In this document: piece by piece, positions 1 to 12,800 of the stretch
Layout of the letters: each line of letters begins with the position of its first letter
How positions within the stretch are numbered: position 1 is the first letter of the stretch
NCBI GenBank assembly: GCA_000226015.1
Contig: JH153212.1
Coordinates: forward strand, 604,518 to 668,517
Length of the DNA stretch: 64,000 bases
Reading direction: 5' to 3'
From: Mnemiopsis leidyi
Taxonomy: Eukaryota > Ctenophora > Tentaculata > Lobata > Bolinopsidae
Notes under the pieces: model-generated
What the model was told of the DNA's origin: nothing
Seen by the model: the letters and a program-made list of their open reading frames with translations, nothing else
The model's database searches: none
Made by a program: the position numbers and the translations under genes

Positions 1-1142
<1,142 letters not shown>

Positions 1143-2690
1143 GGCGAAAATAAAAGAATTGAAGTCGAGTAACGAATTCTACTGTTAATCCAGTGATCTA
1201 AATTGTCTTCTCAGCGTCTTCTGTCTTTTTTATGGGACAAAATTCTCTGACGAGTTTCCATGGCAAGAGAATCGTCTTGATCACCTGCTTGTTAATGTAA
1301 CACGCAAATTTCATTTTTCACAACATCAACTTCCACGCTGACGCGTACTGATTTAAAACTGCCATTTTAAAATGACCAATTAATGGCAAGCAAAAGACGG
1401 AAAGCAAGTAGAGCCAAGTTAGTTAATGCTTATTAGTTTAAATTAATGCTTATTTTCGATATAAATTTTAACATGATGACACACTACTAGGGGAATGCAG
1501 TATTCCCAACAAAGTAATATTTAAGATACAACTTTAAGATACGCTACAATCGTCCAAGCTTGATGCCCTGGGAAAAGATTTGAAGTAAGACATCTGGTCC
1601 AATCAGACTAGTCATGTGAAATGACTTTTAAACTTGGAAGTTTAAGAATGCTTCACAAAATTCATATCCTTCATGGACGAAAGTGTCTTAAAATAAAGGC
1701 ACAGTTTGAACTGTTCCTCCAGCCACAAATCTCCAAATCTAAAAATACACTTGTTAATATAAGTGCGTGGTTGATGGAACATGGTTGATGTTGAAGATTG
1801 ATGATACTTATTTCAACAAAAGGCAGGTCTTACCAACACGCAGACATCTAGGCTCTCTGGACCCTGGTGAGACAGAGGTCACCTCCTGACCCAACAATTT
1901 GTGGCTGGTAGTTGATGCCAATAGCTTGAATCCGGTGAAACCAGTCTACACTCTACGGACTGGGTAGTTCTCTATATTGGTTACTAAGGCAGCGTTGACA
2001 TCTTTGGGGACAACGTCTTTTCTGACTAGATGTTACAGGTCATACTCATTTGTCAAGGATCACACCTGAAAAAAACTTTGTATATATATATATATATTGT
2101 TTATCGAAATTTAGATTTATAGTGGCGTGGAACTGGGTTGATCTTTTAAATGGTATCATGTGAAATTATTACCGATTTTTCATAATCATAGTGACAAGTC
2201 ATTTGACTGTTGGACTTGGAGTTTATAATTTCAGTAGAAATAAGACTAGAATATTTTGGAAGCTTAATAAAATACTTCAGGTTGATTTATGCTTATACTA
2301 GGGTAAATTATGTATCACTCATATATAAGGAACACTTCCCAAATGGGTTTAATAGAAATAAAATAGTAAATAATACAAAATATACTCCTAAAAATCAAAC
2401 AGAAACTCAAAAGTCAAAATCAAATCATCTGAAAGTCAGCGATAATGAGCAAACAGGGTCAGGTATTTGCTGTAGCTCAAAATAACGTATGTACAAAGAA
2501 ATACAATGTATATGTCATTAACCAGTAATACAACATCGAATTCAAAGTTAAATTTTAACGCAATATTTCAAGTTACAGGACTTAACGCGCCAGCGTTTAA
2601 AGTTCAAACCCATAAAATAAATATTGGGTCAACACAGCATCATATTCGTCGGGTCTTCAAGGGGGTTAAAAACGTCTCTGATAAAATTGT
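1143..2690. other. intergenic region between alpha-tubulin and the giant gene
   Basis: This 1.5-kb AT-rich stretch lies upstream of the tubulin ATG and downstream of the giant gene's stop codon. It should contain the tubulin promoter/5' UTR and the giant gene's 3' UTR. I see a short (TA)n run near 2082-2098 but no convincing coding sequence. The open frame at 2210-2485 is AT-rich and has no recognisable domain. Confidence 0.6.
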
Positions 2691-3821
2691 TTAAAGCTGA
2701 TAAACCATGCAGTCTTCTCTCTCCTCTGGAGTGCAGCCTGACGAACAAGACAAATTAGAGAAAAATGTTGACAATTTTTGACATCGATATTTTAGGTCTT
2801 CAAACTGACCATTCTCGAAGAGTTTTGGCAAGAACGATCTGAATTTAAATGTCACATGTTGACACTTCTATATATTCACAGTAATGCAAATTGCAGGCAA
2901 TTTCAAAAGTTGGAAGTCTCCTAATGCTATTTCAGCATTAGCAAAACATCATTATAGCAATATTGAATTGATAAAAACTCACTAAATTCGCAGAAATATG
3001 AAGCAGTGTGCTCCCAGTAAGTGGTAGATCCTTTAGTGGACCACTTCCCGTGCTGAGTTGTATCTTCTGGACTGTACTTCATCACCACAAAGTCTGCATC
3101 GTCCTCGGTCATGTACTGGTAGTAGAAAAGTTTTAGTAGAACATAGTGAGATAGGAGAGTAGATTGAAGTAAAGCTAGAAATAAGTAAACATTTTTACAA
3201 ATGCAAGGAGATCAACAAGTGGTAGTACGGTACAGTGCAGAACAGTACAAAAAATAAAGTACAGTATTCTGAACGGTAGAGTGCAGTAAAGTAATTCAGT
3301 ACAGTGGAGCAGTAAATGGTATAACTCCACAACAGTCAAACTGTTTATCATATACGTAAAAAACCGCATCAGAAAATACAGTAATACCATATTGTCTGGT
3401 TCTCCTTCAGCCCAGTTTGTGAACACGATCTCGTTTCCTGAGCTGGAGAAATAATCGCCTTCTTCGTAATAATCTGCTACCCCCACAAACGCTTCTGATC
3501 TGCAAAAATATCGCAAATTGAACCACAAAAATTTGTATTTCTGCTCCGATTCTTAATCTGACCATGAACTGCAAAATTGTGTTATCTTACTCTTAGGGTA
3601 CTTATTCATGTTATCTTGAAGGTACTTACTTCATCTTATCTTGAAGGTACTTACTTCATCTTATCTTGAAGATACTCACTTCATCTTATCTTGAAGGTAC
3701 TGTTGTTCCTCCTCGTTAACAGGCACTGCGACACTGCCTCCTTTATCGTAACAGGCTCTACTTGCACTAAAGTAGTCCGTCTCTTGTTCCACGTACTCAA
3801 AGTAATGTCCGTACATCACGT
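2691..3821 (-). CDS. giant gene, C-terminal C-type lectin domain N and stop (exons 4-1)
   Basis: Exons 3680-3821, 3388-3499, 2983-3115, 2691-2737. Reads SVAVPVNEEEQQYLQDKMK|SEAFVGVADYYEEGDYF, NWAEGEPDNM|YMTEDDADFVVMKYS, GKWSTKG, SYFCEF|SCTPEEREDCMVYQL then TAA. It joins exon 5 (9024) across a 5.2-kb intron in phase (TTY|D VMYGHYF). The ACP core and WxG are altered (AVP, FVG), EPD is kept and the second Trp motif is degenerate. No GPI signal or membrane helix follows. Confidence 0.84.
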
Positions 3822-6800
3822 CTGAAATAAGAATGTTCGTGAAACGAAAGAGGATGGTATTTTTGGAGAAGGGTCACGAATTCTTGTATTATGTGTCAAC
3901 AATTGACCGATGAGAAGTTAATTCTTAATTTTTACTTCTTCTTCACGTAGAACCTTTTACTAAGATAATGATCTTTTGAGGAACAAAAGGTGTATGTTAG
4001 GTACCATGGTGTTCTATCTGAGAACACTTATATTCTTAGTCTTATGCAGTAAAAGATTCCCGTAGTTGAACCAGGAAAGCAGGACTCATGCTCTAATAGT
4101 TTACAAAGAGAAGATTCCCATTAGTTGAACCGGAAAGCAAAACTCTAATCCCTCTGTACTTTACTAAACACACTAACAGTGAGCTGTGACTAATGCTACT
4201 GTTTACTCGCTACAAAGTAGGGTAGCTTTAAAGTCGAGCATTCTCTTTATACCGAGAAGGCTTGGAACAGCTGGTGTTTATGTTGTTACGCTACTCTATT
4301 AAACCCTACCGTAAATCCAGGCAATAGGAGTTTCTCAACAGCTTTTCAGCACTTCGTAAAAATTTATATACAAAATGATTACGAATAAGGTTTGACATCA
4401 TTATACCGACAAAATCGTAGTTTACTGCTTACTGCTAACGGTGCTCATAAAAAGTGGCATATTTAACATGTTTTTAACGATATTATTGGCACACTGCATA
4501 ATGACTCTAATAAAATTAAATAACGTTAATCTTTACTTAGTACTGATATGAGTGTGGAAAATATGAGTTTGAGTTGGAAAGCATGGCTCATTGTGGCATT
4601 GACAGTTTGCTTAGCAGCCGTCTTCAAATTATCTCAAGCTCAATCAGGTTTGTTTATTTGGTACGTTTGTTTAATATCGGTTCTTAATATAAGACACGGT
4701 GAAATATGAAAGGAAGGATGCGACAACATTCTTTACACATTTTGTTGGACTGCAGAAACCGCCATAAGTTATGACTCATAACGTAGCTCTAACATGTAAA
4801 ATGTTCAATTTTAATAGATAATATAATGATGCAGCAAATTAATCTATTCTGTAAATGCTTATTATATGCCAAATTTTTCCAGAGCTAGCGGAAATCGGAA
4901 CCGCGGACATGACCTCGGGCACTGAATTTAGCTTCCGGTTATTTGACGGAGATTTAAACAACTTCGCTCATAGTGAAACTCGGGATCACATTGACGGCTT
5001 CACAATCACCCTCAACCTCAAACACGTGACAAGGATTACCCAAATAAGGATATACAATCGAGTTGACTGCTGCAAGGAGAGGATTGTCGGCTTTACGGTC
5101 TTCATCAAGGAAGCTGAAACTGAGGTGAATTGTGGAACTTTGACGGAAGAGAAACTGAGATATGACATTGTTTGTGAAGGAATCGGCTATAAGGTTGAAA
5201 TGAAAGCTGTAGGGACTGTAAACGCGGTTAACTTGGCGGAGGTCCAAATTTATGGAGGTAAGGAAACAACAAAACTCTTTACACCTTACAACGTCTACAA
5301 AATGTAGGGTTGGTAAACAAATCTCTTCTGAAATGTTCTTTACCCCGAAACTGTTGGCAGTAATAGACATAAATCATGAAACGTTTTTGCCTATTTTTCC
5401 CTAAAATCAGAGAATGTTCGGAAGTCGTGACTTTTAAGATCTTGAACGGTTCAATTTGAAATTCTCTATTGTTTATGGAGAAGTTTTCTACTAAACAAAT
5501 CGACGAAACTTGTGATTTTTATTTCTGTTCGAAGGGCTGCTATAAGCACCTTTCAATAAAAATAGGCACAGATGTTCTCATAACCAAGGTCAATCACCAT
5601 TAGAAATTTAAGGAAAAATGCCAATCACAAGGTAGTCATTTATTAAAAGCTGTCTTAGTTTTTCTGGTCCACCCTGCTTTTAATTATCCGATCATAATAT
5701 CCATAGTTAATAATCATATGTCATGTAAATGTTGACATGCTTCAGAGAGGCTGGAAATGGATCGTTCCCAAATCGACAGAGTTCTCATGACAAAAAACAT
5801 GGCGGAAGGTGATTTCTTGCTTTTAAGTAGGCTACATGACGGAGATTATCAGAACTATGCCTACGGTTCAAACCCGTCCAGCGGGTTCAACATAACCGTC
5901 TCGCTGCGATACACGAGCAAGATATCCCTCATTCGAGTTATCAACAGACACGACTGTTGCCAAGACTCACTAGTCGGTTTTACCGTCTATATAGTTGGTC
6001 CTAATGGGAATGAAATTGAATGTGGAACAATCGATGAAGCGAAGTCTGACTATGGCTTTTGGAAGGAGGGGACCGGAGATAAGGTGGAGATGAGGAAGGA
6101 TGGATTTTTGGGGCTGGTTTACCTGGCAGAGGTTGAGGTGTATGGATCTGCTGCTGGTAAGGCATATATTTTATTTTATTAGAATGAGCATTGGGCTTGC
6201 GAAAGGTGAATTTTGGGATAAAGAAAGATTGCTAGAGCCCCACTTTTTATTCGGAAATTTAAATGACAACAACCGATATTTCAGAGATAGAATTCCCTAA
6301 AGCCGATATATTTAATGTCTATATGACGTCGGACAACAATCACAAGAAAGCCTTGACTGACGGTAACCCTTACAACATTGCTCACAGTAACCCTGGTTTG
6401 ACGAGCCATGCTAATGGATTCATCATTTCTCTTAATCTGAAGCACATCACTAACGTCAAGAGGGTCAAGGTTTTTAACAGAGTTGATTGTTGTCAGGAAA
6501 GGATTGTTGGGTTTAGTGTGTTTATCAAAAATCAGAGATCAGAGAGTGAGGTGAACTGCGGGAAGATGGACGATGCAAAACTGGAGTATTTGTTGGACTG
6601 TGAGGGGACAGGGAATGTGGTACAATTGAGAAAAGAGGGGACAGTTGGACTTGTCAACCTCGCAGAAGTGGAGGTTTATGGAGGTGGGTTTCAAGCAGCT
6701 GCTTGTCAAATCTGATTTTTGTGCGATTTTCAAATTTTGTCATATTATCGATGTTTTGTAATACAGTTCTTATTGTTTGAATCTGTCTTCAGAGGTGAAG

Positions 6801-9800
6801 ACGAAACAAATAGTTATAATGGAAGCAACTGCTACGGATGCTCGAGCCGAGAATCCAGTAACGAACTTCTACGACGGAGATTACAACACCTTTCATCACA
6901 GTATCACCAACAACTACCCAGACGGGTTCATCATTACTGTTCGTTTACAGCTGGCCTACAGGATCCTCCTGATACGAGTAGTGAACAGGAACGATTGTTC
7001 TGTTTGCGAACCAAGATTTATCGGATTTGCCGTGAATATTTTAGGTCCAAGTGGTGAGGTTACTAACTGTGGAACAATCACCAAGGAGAAACTCTACTAC
7101 GAGTTCTGGACTGATGTAGTGGGGACAGGAGTTGAGCTGAGGAAAGAGGTTGCAGGATATGTAAACGTGGTAGAGATCGAGGTATATGGAGATCTTATAG
7201 GTCAGAATAAAATAAATTATAAGGGCACATAAACTCAGGTGGAACCGGACAAAGCGGCTTGTTGTATCATCTCCAAAAAAAATATGTTACTTCAATAAAT
7301 TAGTTTTTGCACTTAACGCAGATATCTATTCGTGCAAATTTGGATTACCAAATATACACAAGACTATAATGAACGAAAGCATATTTTTCTGTAACAAATT
7401 AGACACTGTTCCGCAATATTTCAACAGATATAACACCTGTCATCTTCTGGCTCAATAAATGTATTTAGTTTTTAGTGTTACAATAGTTACAAATTAATAC
7501 ATTTATTGAGCCAGAAGATGACAGGTGTTATACCCATTACCTATTGAAATATTGCATAATAGTGTCTAATTTGTTCCAAAAAGATGCTTACGTACATATT
7601 CATCTATACAAAAGGTTTAGCCGGGAAAGCGGACTTACTGATCCTAACTCAATATCCAATCGTCATTGCTTATTCTGTACGTGCACCAAAGGGTCAACCT
7701 TCATTTCCAAGTGATGATGTGACTGAGTTGAATGAACTTGAGAACAAAATGATGATGGAGAGGATCAGGTAAGCTTAGTAAGCATCCATGATGTTACAAA
7801 CCCTCAGGGGCCCAGTCTCCAAGCTTACAGAATTGATATAACAAGAAACAAACAGACACAGGCACACACCAAATGGAATTGAGGCACACTAGCTAGCTTA
7901 GAAAGGGACTGAGTACTGGTTGAACTTAGGTCTGTCAAATACAAGATGCCTTTCGAACTCTACTTCGGCACAGATCAGAGCATATTTTCGAACACTACTT
8001 ATGCTACTGAAACTTGATAAGTCAATAGTCCTATTCTTAACAACAATTTCAAAGAATGTCCTTTTTCGAGTTCCATACACAAGACCCTTACTGCATGTAA
8101 TGCAAAATCCATCCTTACTAGTTTTAAAACATTAAATTTTGAACCAGGGTCGATGGGGATTTTTTGTCAGATTATAAATTTAAGAGTCAAAAAATATCAT
8201 CTCATTTCAAACTAGCGGAAAAAATACTCCGTTGATAAATAAAACAATCTTCTTCGATTAACACAATCCTAACTCATGGAAGTGGAATATTTTGATAAAA
8301 ACTTAAGAAAAACGAGTAGATTTTTTCTCAGTATTACTTCTTCCAATTCTATCGAAAGTGCTGCATTATGTCGCCTACATAACTGCCCCTCTCAAGGTAT
8401 AAATGTCACCAGCGTTTTGGTTTTGATCATTTTATCTATGAAGAGTGCATGATCAAGAACCAATGACCAGGTTAACTAACATTCAGTAACTAAAAAACAG
8501 GCGAACAATCACATGGATTTTGATAAATGGTTTCATGTCAAGAAGTCTTTTTGCTCCATTTTTAGTTTCTTATCTGCTTTTATCTTAATCAAAACCTCAA
8601 TTTTGTTGTATGTAAGCCTTGGCGGTTCTTAATATAATAAGGTAAAATATGACGTCAGCGATGATTCCCAACTACACAGATACATCCAGAGTTAATTTCT
8701 TACTACGTGAGTAAAGATTTAAGATAAGTAGGTAAACCAGGAAACGTCGCTCTTAGAGTTACACTAATAAGGTAACTAACTAAGTGGTAAGTACACTTGA
8801 GTGGTAAGTACCTAAGTGGTTTGTACACTTGGGTGGCAAGAACCTGAGGGGTTTGTACCTTGGGTAGGTATTGCTCGAGGGATAGATCAGGTGACGTACA
8901 CACGAGATTTAATTAAGAGAGGAATGAGGAGCTCTCAGTATCGAGATACCTTGTCATGTGATACGAATAAATCCGACTTCTTTCCAAGAATTATGACTTC
9001 ATAGCGAAATAATAGCAACATACCATAAGTCGTGTAGGTGGTAGAGCTCTGTACTTCAATGACACCGTCCTCGGATATGGTCATTTGTTCTGATATCACA
9101 CAACCGTCATCCACTCCGACCTAATGTGAGAGAACAGTTATAACTTCTGAGATACAGAGATATATAGAGATCTAGATATGATTTAGTGAACCTATCTGGA
9201 ACAAGCCCAGGAGGGAGATTGTCTGGATAATTTCCTACAATCCTTCATATTTACAATTTTACAGAAGCGTTCCCAACCTGACAGTCCAGAGAACAGACAA
9301 CATCACGTTTGTAGCCCCAATAAGAGTTAGATCCACAGTCCCTCCATTTTCCATCTTCACCCATGTAGGTGAAGTCGGCTTCATCGTCGTCATCACACTA
9401 AAATAAAGCATTTAATTTTTAGGCAAACGCAATCACATTCGACACATTGGTTGACACATTCGATGGCCCGATAGAGGAATCTATGAAGCTGACAGAAGTA
9501 ACAGAAGTAAGTATGCCAAGTTTCAATTTCTCTCATTTTCGATTATTATCATTTTACTCCTTAACAACAATGGGAAGAAATACAACAATTAACAGAACCA
9601 ACCATATCATCAGGCTGGCTATCAGCCCAGTTTGTCCACAGTAAGGAATCTCCGTTCTCACACTCCCAGACCCCCTCCTCGTAGTAATCGATACCGCCCA
9701 GCCACACTGAACGGTTATTCAGAGCTGCCACCACTTCCTGCTGCACAACGTTCTGAATACACGGCAGAGATCCGCCCATGTCTCGGCAGATATTGCTAGC

Positions 9801-12800
9801 CTCGAAGAAGTCCTTCTCGGTTCCCCCGACAACGAACTTCTTGCCGTAGTACCCGTCATAGTTGGTAGTCAGGTAGTCCATCACCTCTCTCAAATCCAGA
9901 GAGAAAGTAGAAGTAGTCTCCATCATCTTTTCAGAGCTTTCCTTCTCCATCCCCTCCTCCATCAGCCCTTCCTCGGGGGTGGTGGAACTGTGTACAACGA
10001 CAGTGGTCTGCTGTCTGGGGTATTGGTCAGGGATACAGCCCTCCTCCTGACCCACGACACACGTGTAGCTACACATGAACATGAACTTGATACCCGCGTA
10101 GTCCAGGGTATCACCACCGTCAGCCCATTTGCCGTCGTGCTCGGCAGACAGGTAAACAAAGGAAGCTGGAGTTCTGCCCATGTACCCGTTGTCCGGCTCT
10201 GAGTCCGCCCAGTCAGAGTAGGAGACAGTGTCGTTGTTGCAGGACCAGGAGTTAGATCCAGCACGGCTTACTCCTATCCAGGTGTTGTCTCTGTAATGGA
10301 GACGGAACTTACACTTCCATTTTGAACAATGTTGATATTGTGATGTGATCAAAAACTTATATAAATTCAAAAAATAAGACTTAGGATCAATTTTAAAAAA
10401 CTGTAGCATGAAACTTTAAACTTGTAAGTAATTTATAACACATACTCTATAACGGCGGCAACGGCGAACTGTTGGAGGGAGTTGCGAGGACAGGCAAGTT
10501 TCCCCTCGACCTGTTTACCCTCCAGATCAGCCACGGCCGAGCAGGTGTAGGAGGCGTCATAGTACTGAGCAGGGACAGGGTGGTACACAAACACTTGTCC
10601 GGGCTCTGGGGAGGACGGGGTTGAAGGGCTCTACTTAATGACGGGTTGGTAAGTTACCCTAAAGAACTGGCTATTTGGATTTTATAAAGTTCTGGGTGAG
10701 TTACTTGTTTGATTGGCTTTAATTACAGATAGCTCATTAGGACGATTGAGAGTATCCTTCTCCTTACCTCCCGTATACTTTTCAGAGTTTTCGTATTCCA
10801 ACAAAACTTTAACCAACGTAACTGATTTAGGTGATGGTTCAACTGTCAGCAACTCTGCGAAAAATTCGATCAGAGACAAGCTATTGGACCAAAAATCCGT
10901 CGAAAGAAAAACACAAAGAATATACAAAATCCGTATAAAAATTGAAAAGACAAAACGTATCATAATCACCCTCAGTCGTAAAGGAGCCGGTGTTAACATT
11001 TTCCAGATCCTCCAGTTGGATTTCCTTGAAGATAGAAGTGGTAGGTCCAGTTTCTAACATGGTCACTGTCTCAGATACTCCCTCGACTGTTCTGAATCTC
11101 GTGGACTCTGTGGTCGTCTCCTCAACTTGTTCTGGTTCCTCGGTCATAGATCTTGTAGCTTCAGTGATCGGTTTAGTTCCTTCTGTTACAGGCTTAGTGC
11201 CTTCTGTCGCTGTTTTTGTTCCATCAGTTATCGGTTTAGTTCCTATAGTAACCTTGGATTTTTCAGTGTCTTCTGTAACAGTTTGTGTTGTCATAACATT
11301 AACCATCATGTCTACGTCACCATCGTTATCTTTAGATAATTCCATGAAATATGGGACATCCTCCTTCAACCTGAAAGAGAGAAAGTTGGAATGTCGTTTG
11401 ATGTTGAAACATAGTTAACTTTTTGAAAAGCTGCAGACTCACTGCTTTGACGAAAATTAAAAAAAAACATACAAACTTTTCTTTATAAACACAATCTACC
11501 TGTCGGGAATACATCCCTCCGAAGTTCCCACGGTACACTCCATCTGACAAACTGCTCCAAACATGTGGTCCGGATAATCATAACTTCCTGTATCTTCCCA
11601 TTTCAGATGATTAGAACTCATCTTATCGTATACAACCACAGTGAAGTCAGCGTCAGTTTCCTCGTTGTAAGAGTTGTCTGGTTGATTTTGTCCCCAGTTT
11701 GTGTAGGCCAGGACATCTCCGGAGCTCATACAGAAGAACTCCCCGTCTGTATAGTAGTCAGCAAATCCAAGCCAAGAAGTAGACATAACCATCTGCTCGA
11801 TCACAGTCTGTTGGAGCTTGTTCTGAGGACATGCTAGTATCATCTCCATACTAGAACAACCTGCTTCTGCGTCCCAGAAGTTCCTGGCTGAGCTGATGTA
11901 CTTGAACAGTCTTCCAGGAGTGTCGTTGTAATAAGTTCGTAGATGATCGTCTAGATTTTTCAAGGAGGGTTCACTTAAGGGACCTGATGTTGGGCCCATG
12001 GTCTTTTGGTTTTGCTTATCGGTGGTCGGCCTAACGGACGTTTCATTTTGCACATTTGTGGGCGCCTGGGTAGGATTGGCAGCTTCGGTATCAGCCATTT
12101 GTTCCGTGGTGGTAATAGGCTCGGTTTTCATGTTGTACTCAGTAACATCTTCACTCTTTAAATCACCCTCTTCACTAAGTCCTGCGACAGTGGGCCATTC
12201 TGTTGCAGTGATAGACTTGGTGGTTACAAGAGGAGCGGACGTGGCTGGTTCCACAGTCTGAGATAAAATCAGACTGTTGGGTATACAATCTCTTGAACCA
12301 CCTACAGTACAGTCCTTGCTACAAACAAAGTGATGTTTGACCTCAGGGTCGTCATTAACTCCCTCGTCCATCCACCTGCCGTGATACCTAGTCTTTGGGA
12401 GGTATATCATCGATACAAAGTCTCCTTCCGGATATCCCCAAATTTTGTTGTCCGGTTCGGTAGGAAGCCAAGCTTCAAAGTTTAACTTCTGGCCGTCTAA
12501 ACAGACAAATAAACCCTCATTTTTAGTGTCAGTGATGCCCAACCAAGTGGTGGCTTTCAGCATTGAGGTGATGTATCGTTGCTGTAGAGCATTCTGAGGG
12601 CAAGCCAGTTTCATTCCCATGGCTTCACATCTGTCAAGAGCATCCCAGAATTTAGTTTTCTCGTAAAAGAGGGAGAATGTCGTTCCCTCCTTGTCTATTT
12701 GTTGTCCATCTATCTCCACAGATATGGGAGGCTCCTCTGTGCCGGGCAGTTCTTCCGCTTCCCAAGGTTTTGTGATAAGTTCCTCTTCCTCAAATTGCAT

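Noticed and set aside
2210-2485. 91-residue plus-strand open frame
   Set aside because: AT-rich, with no signal, domain or supporting context.
7584-7772. 62-residue plus-strand open frame ending at a possible donor
   Set aside because: No recognisable domain and no matching neighbouring exon. Kept only as a note in the intron entry.
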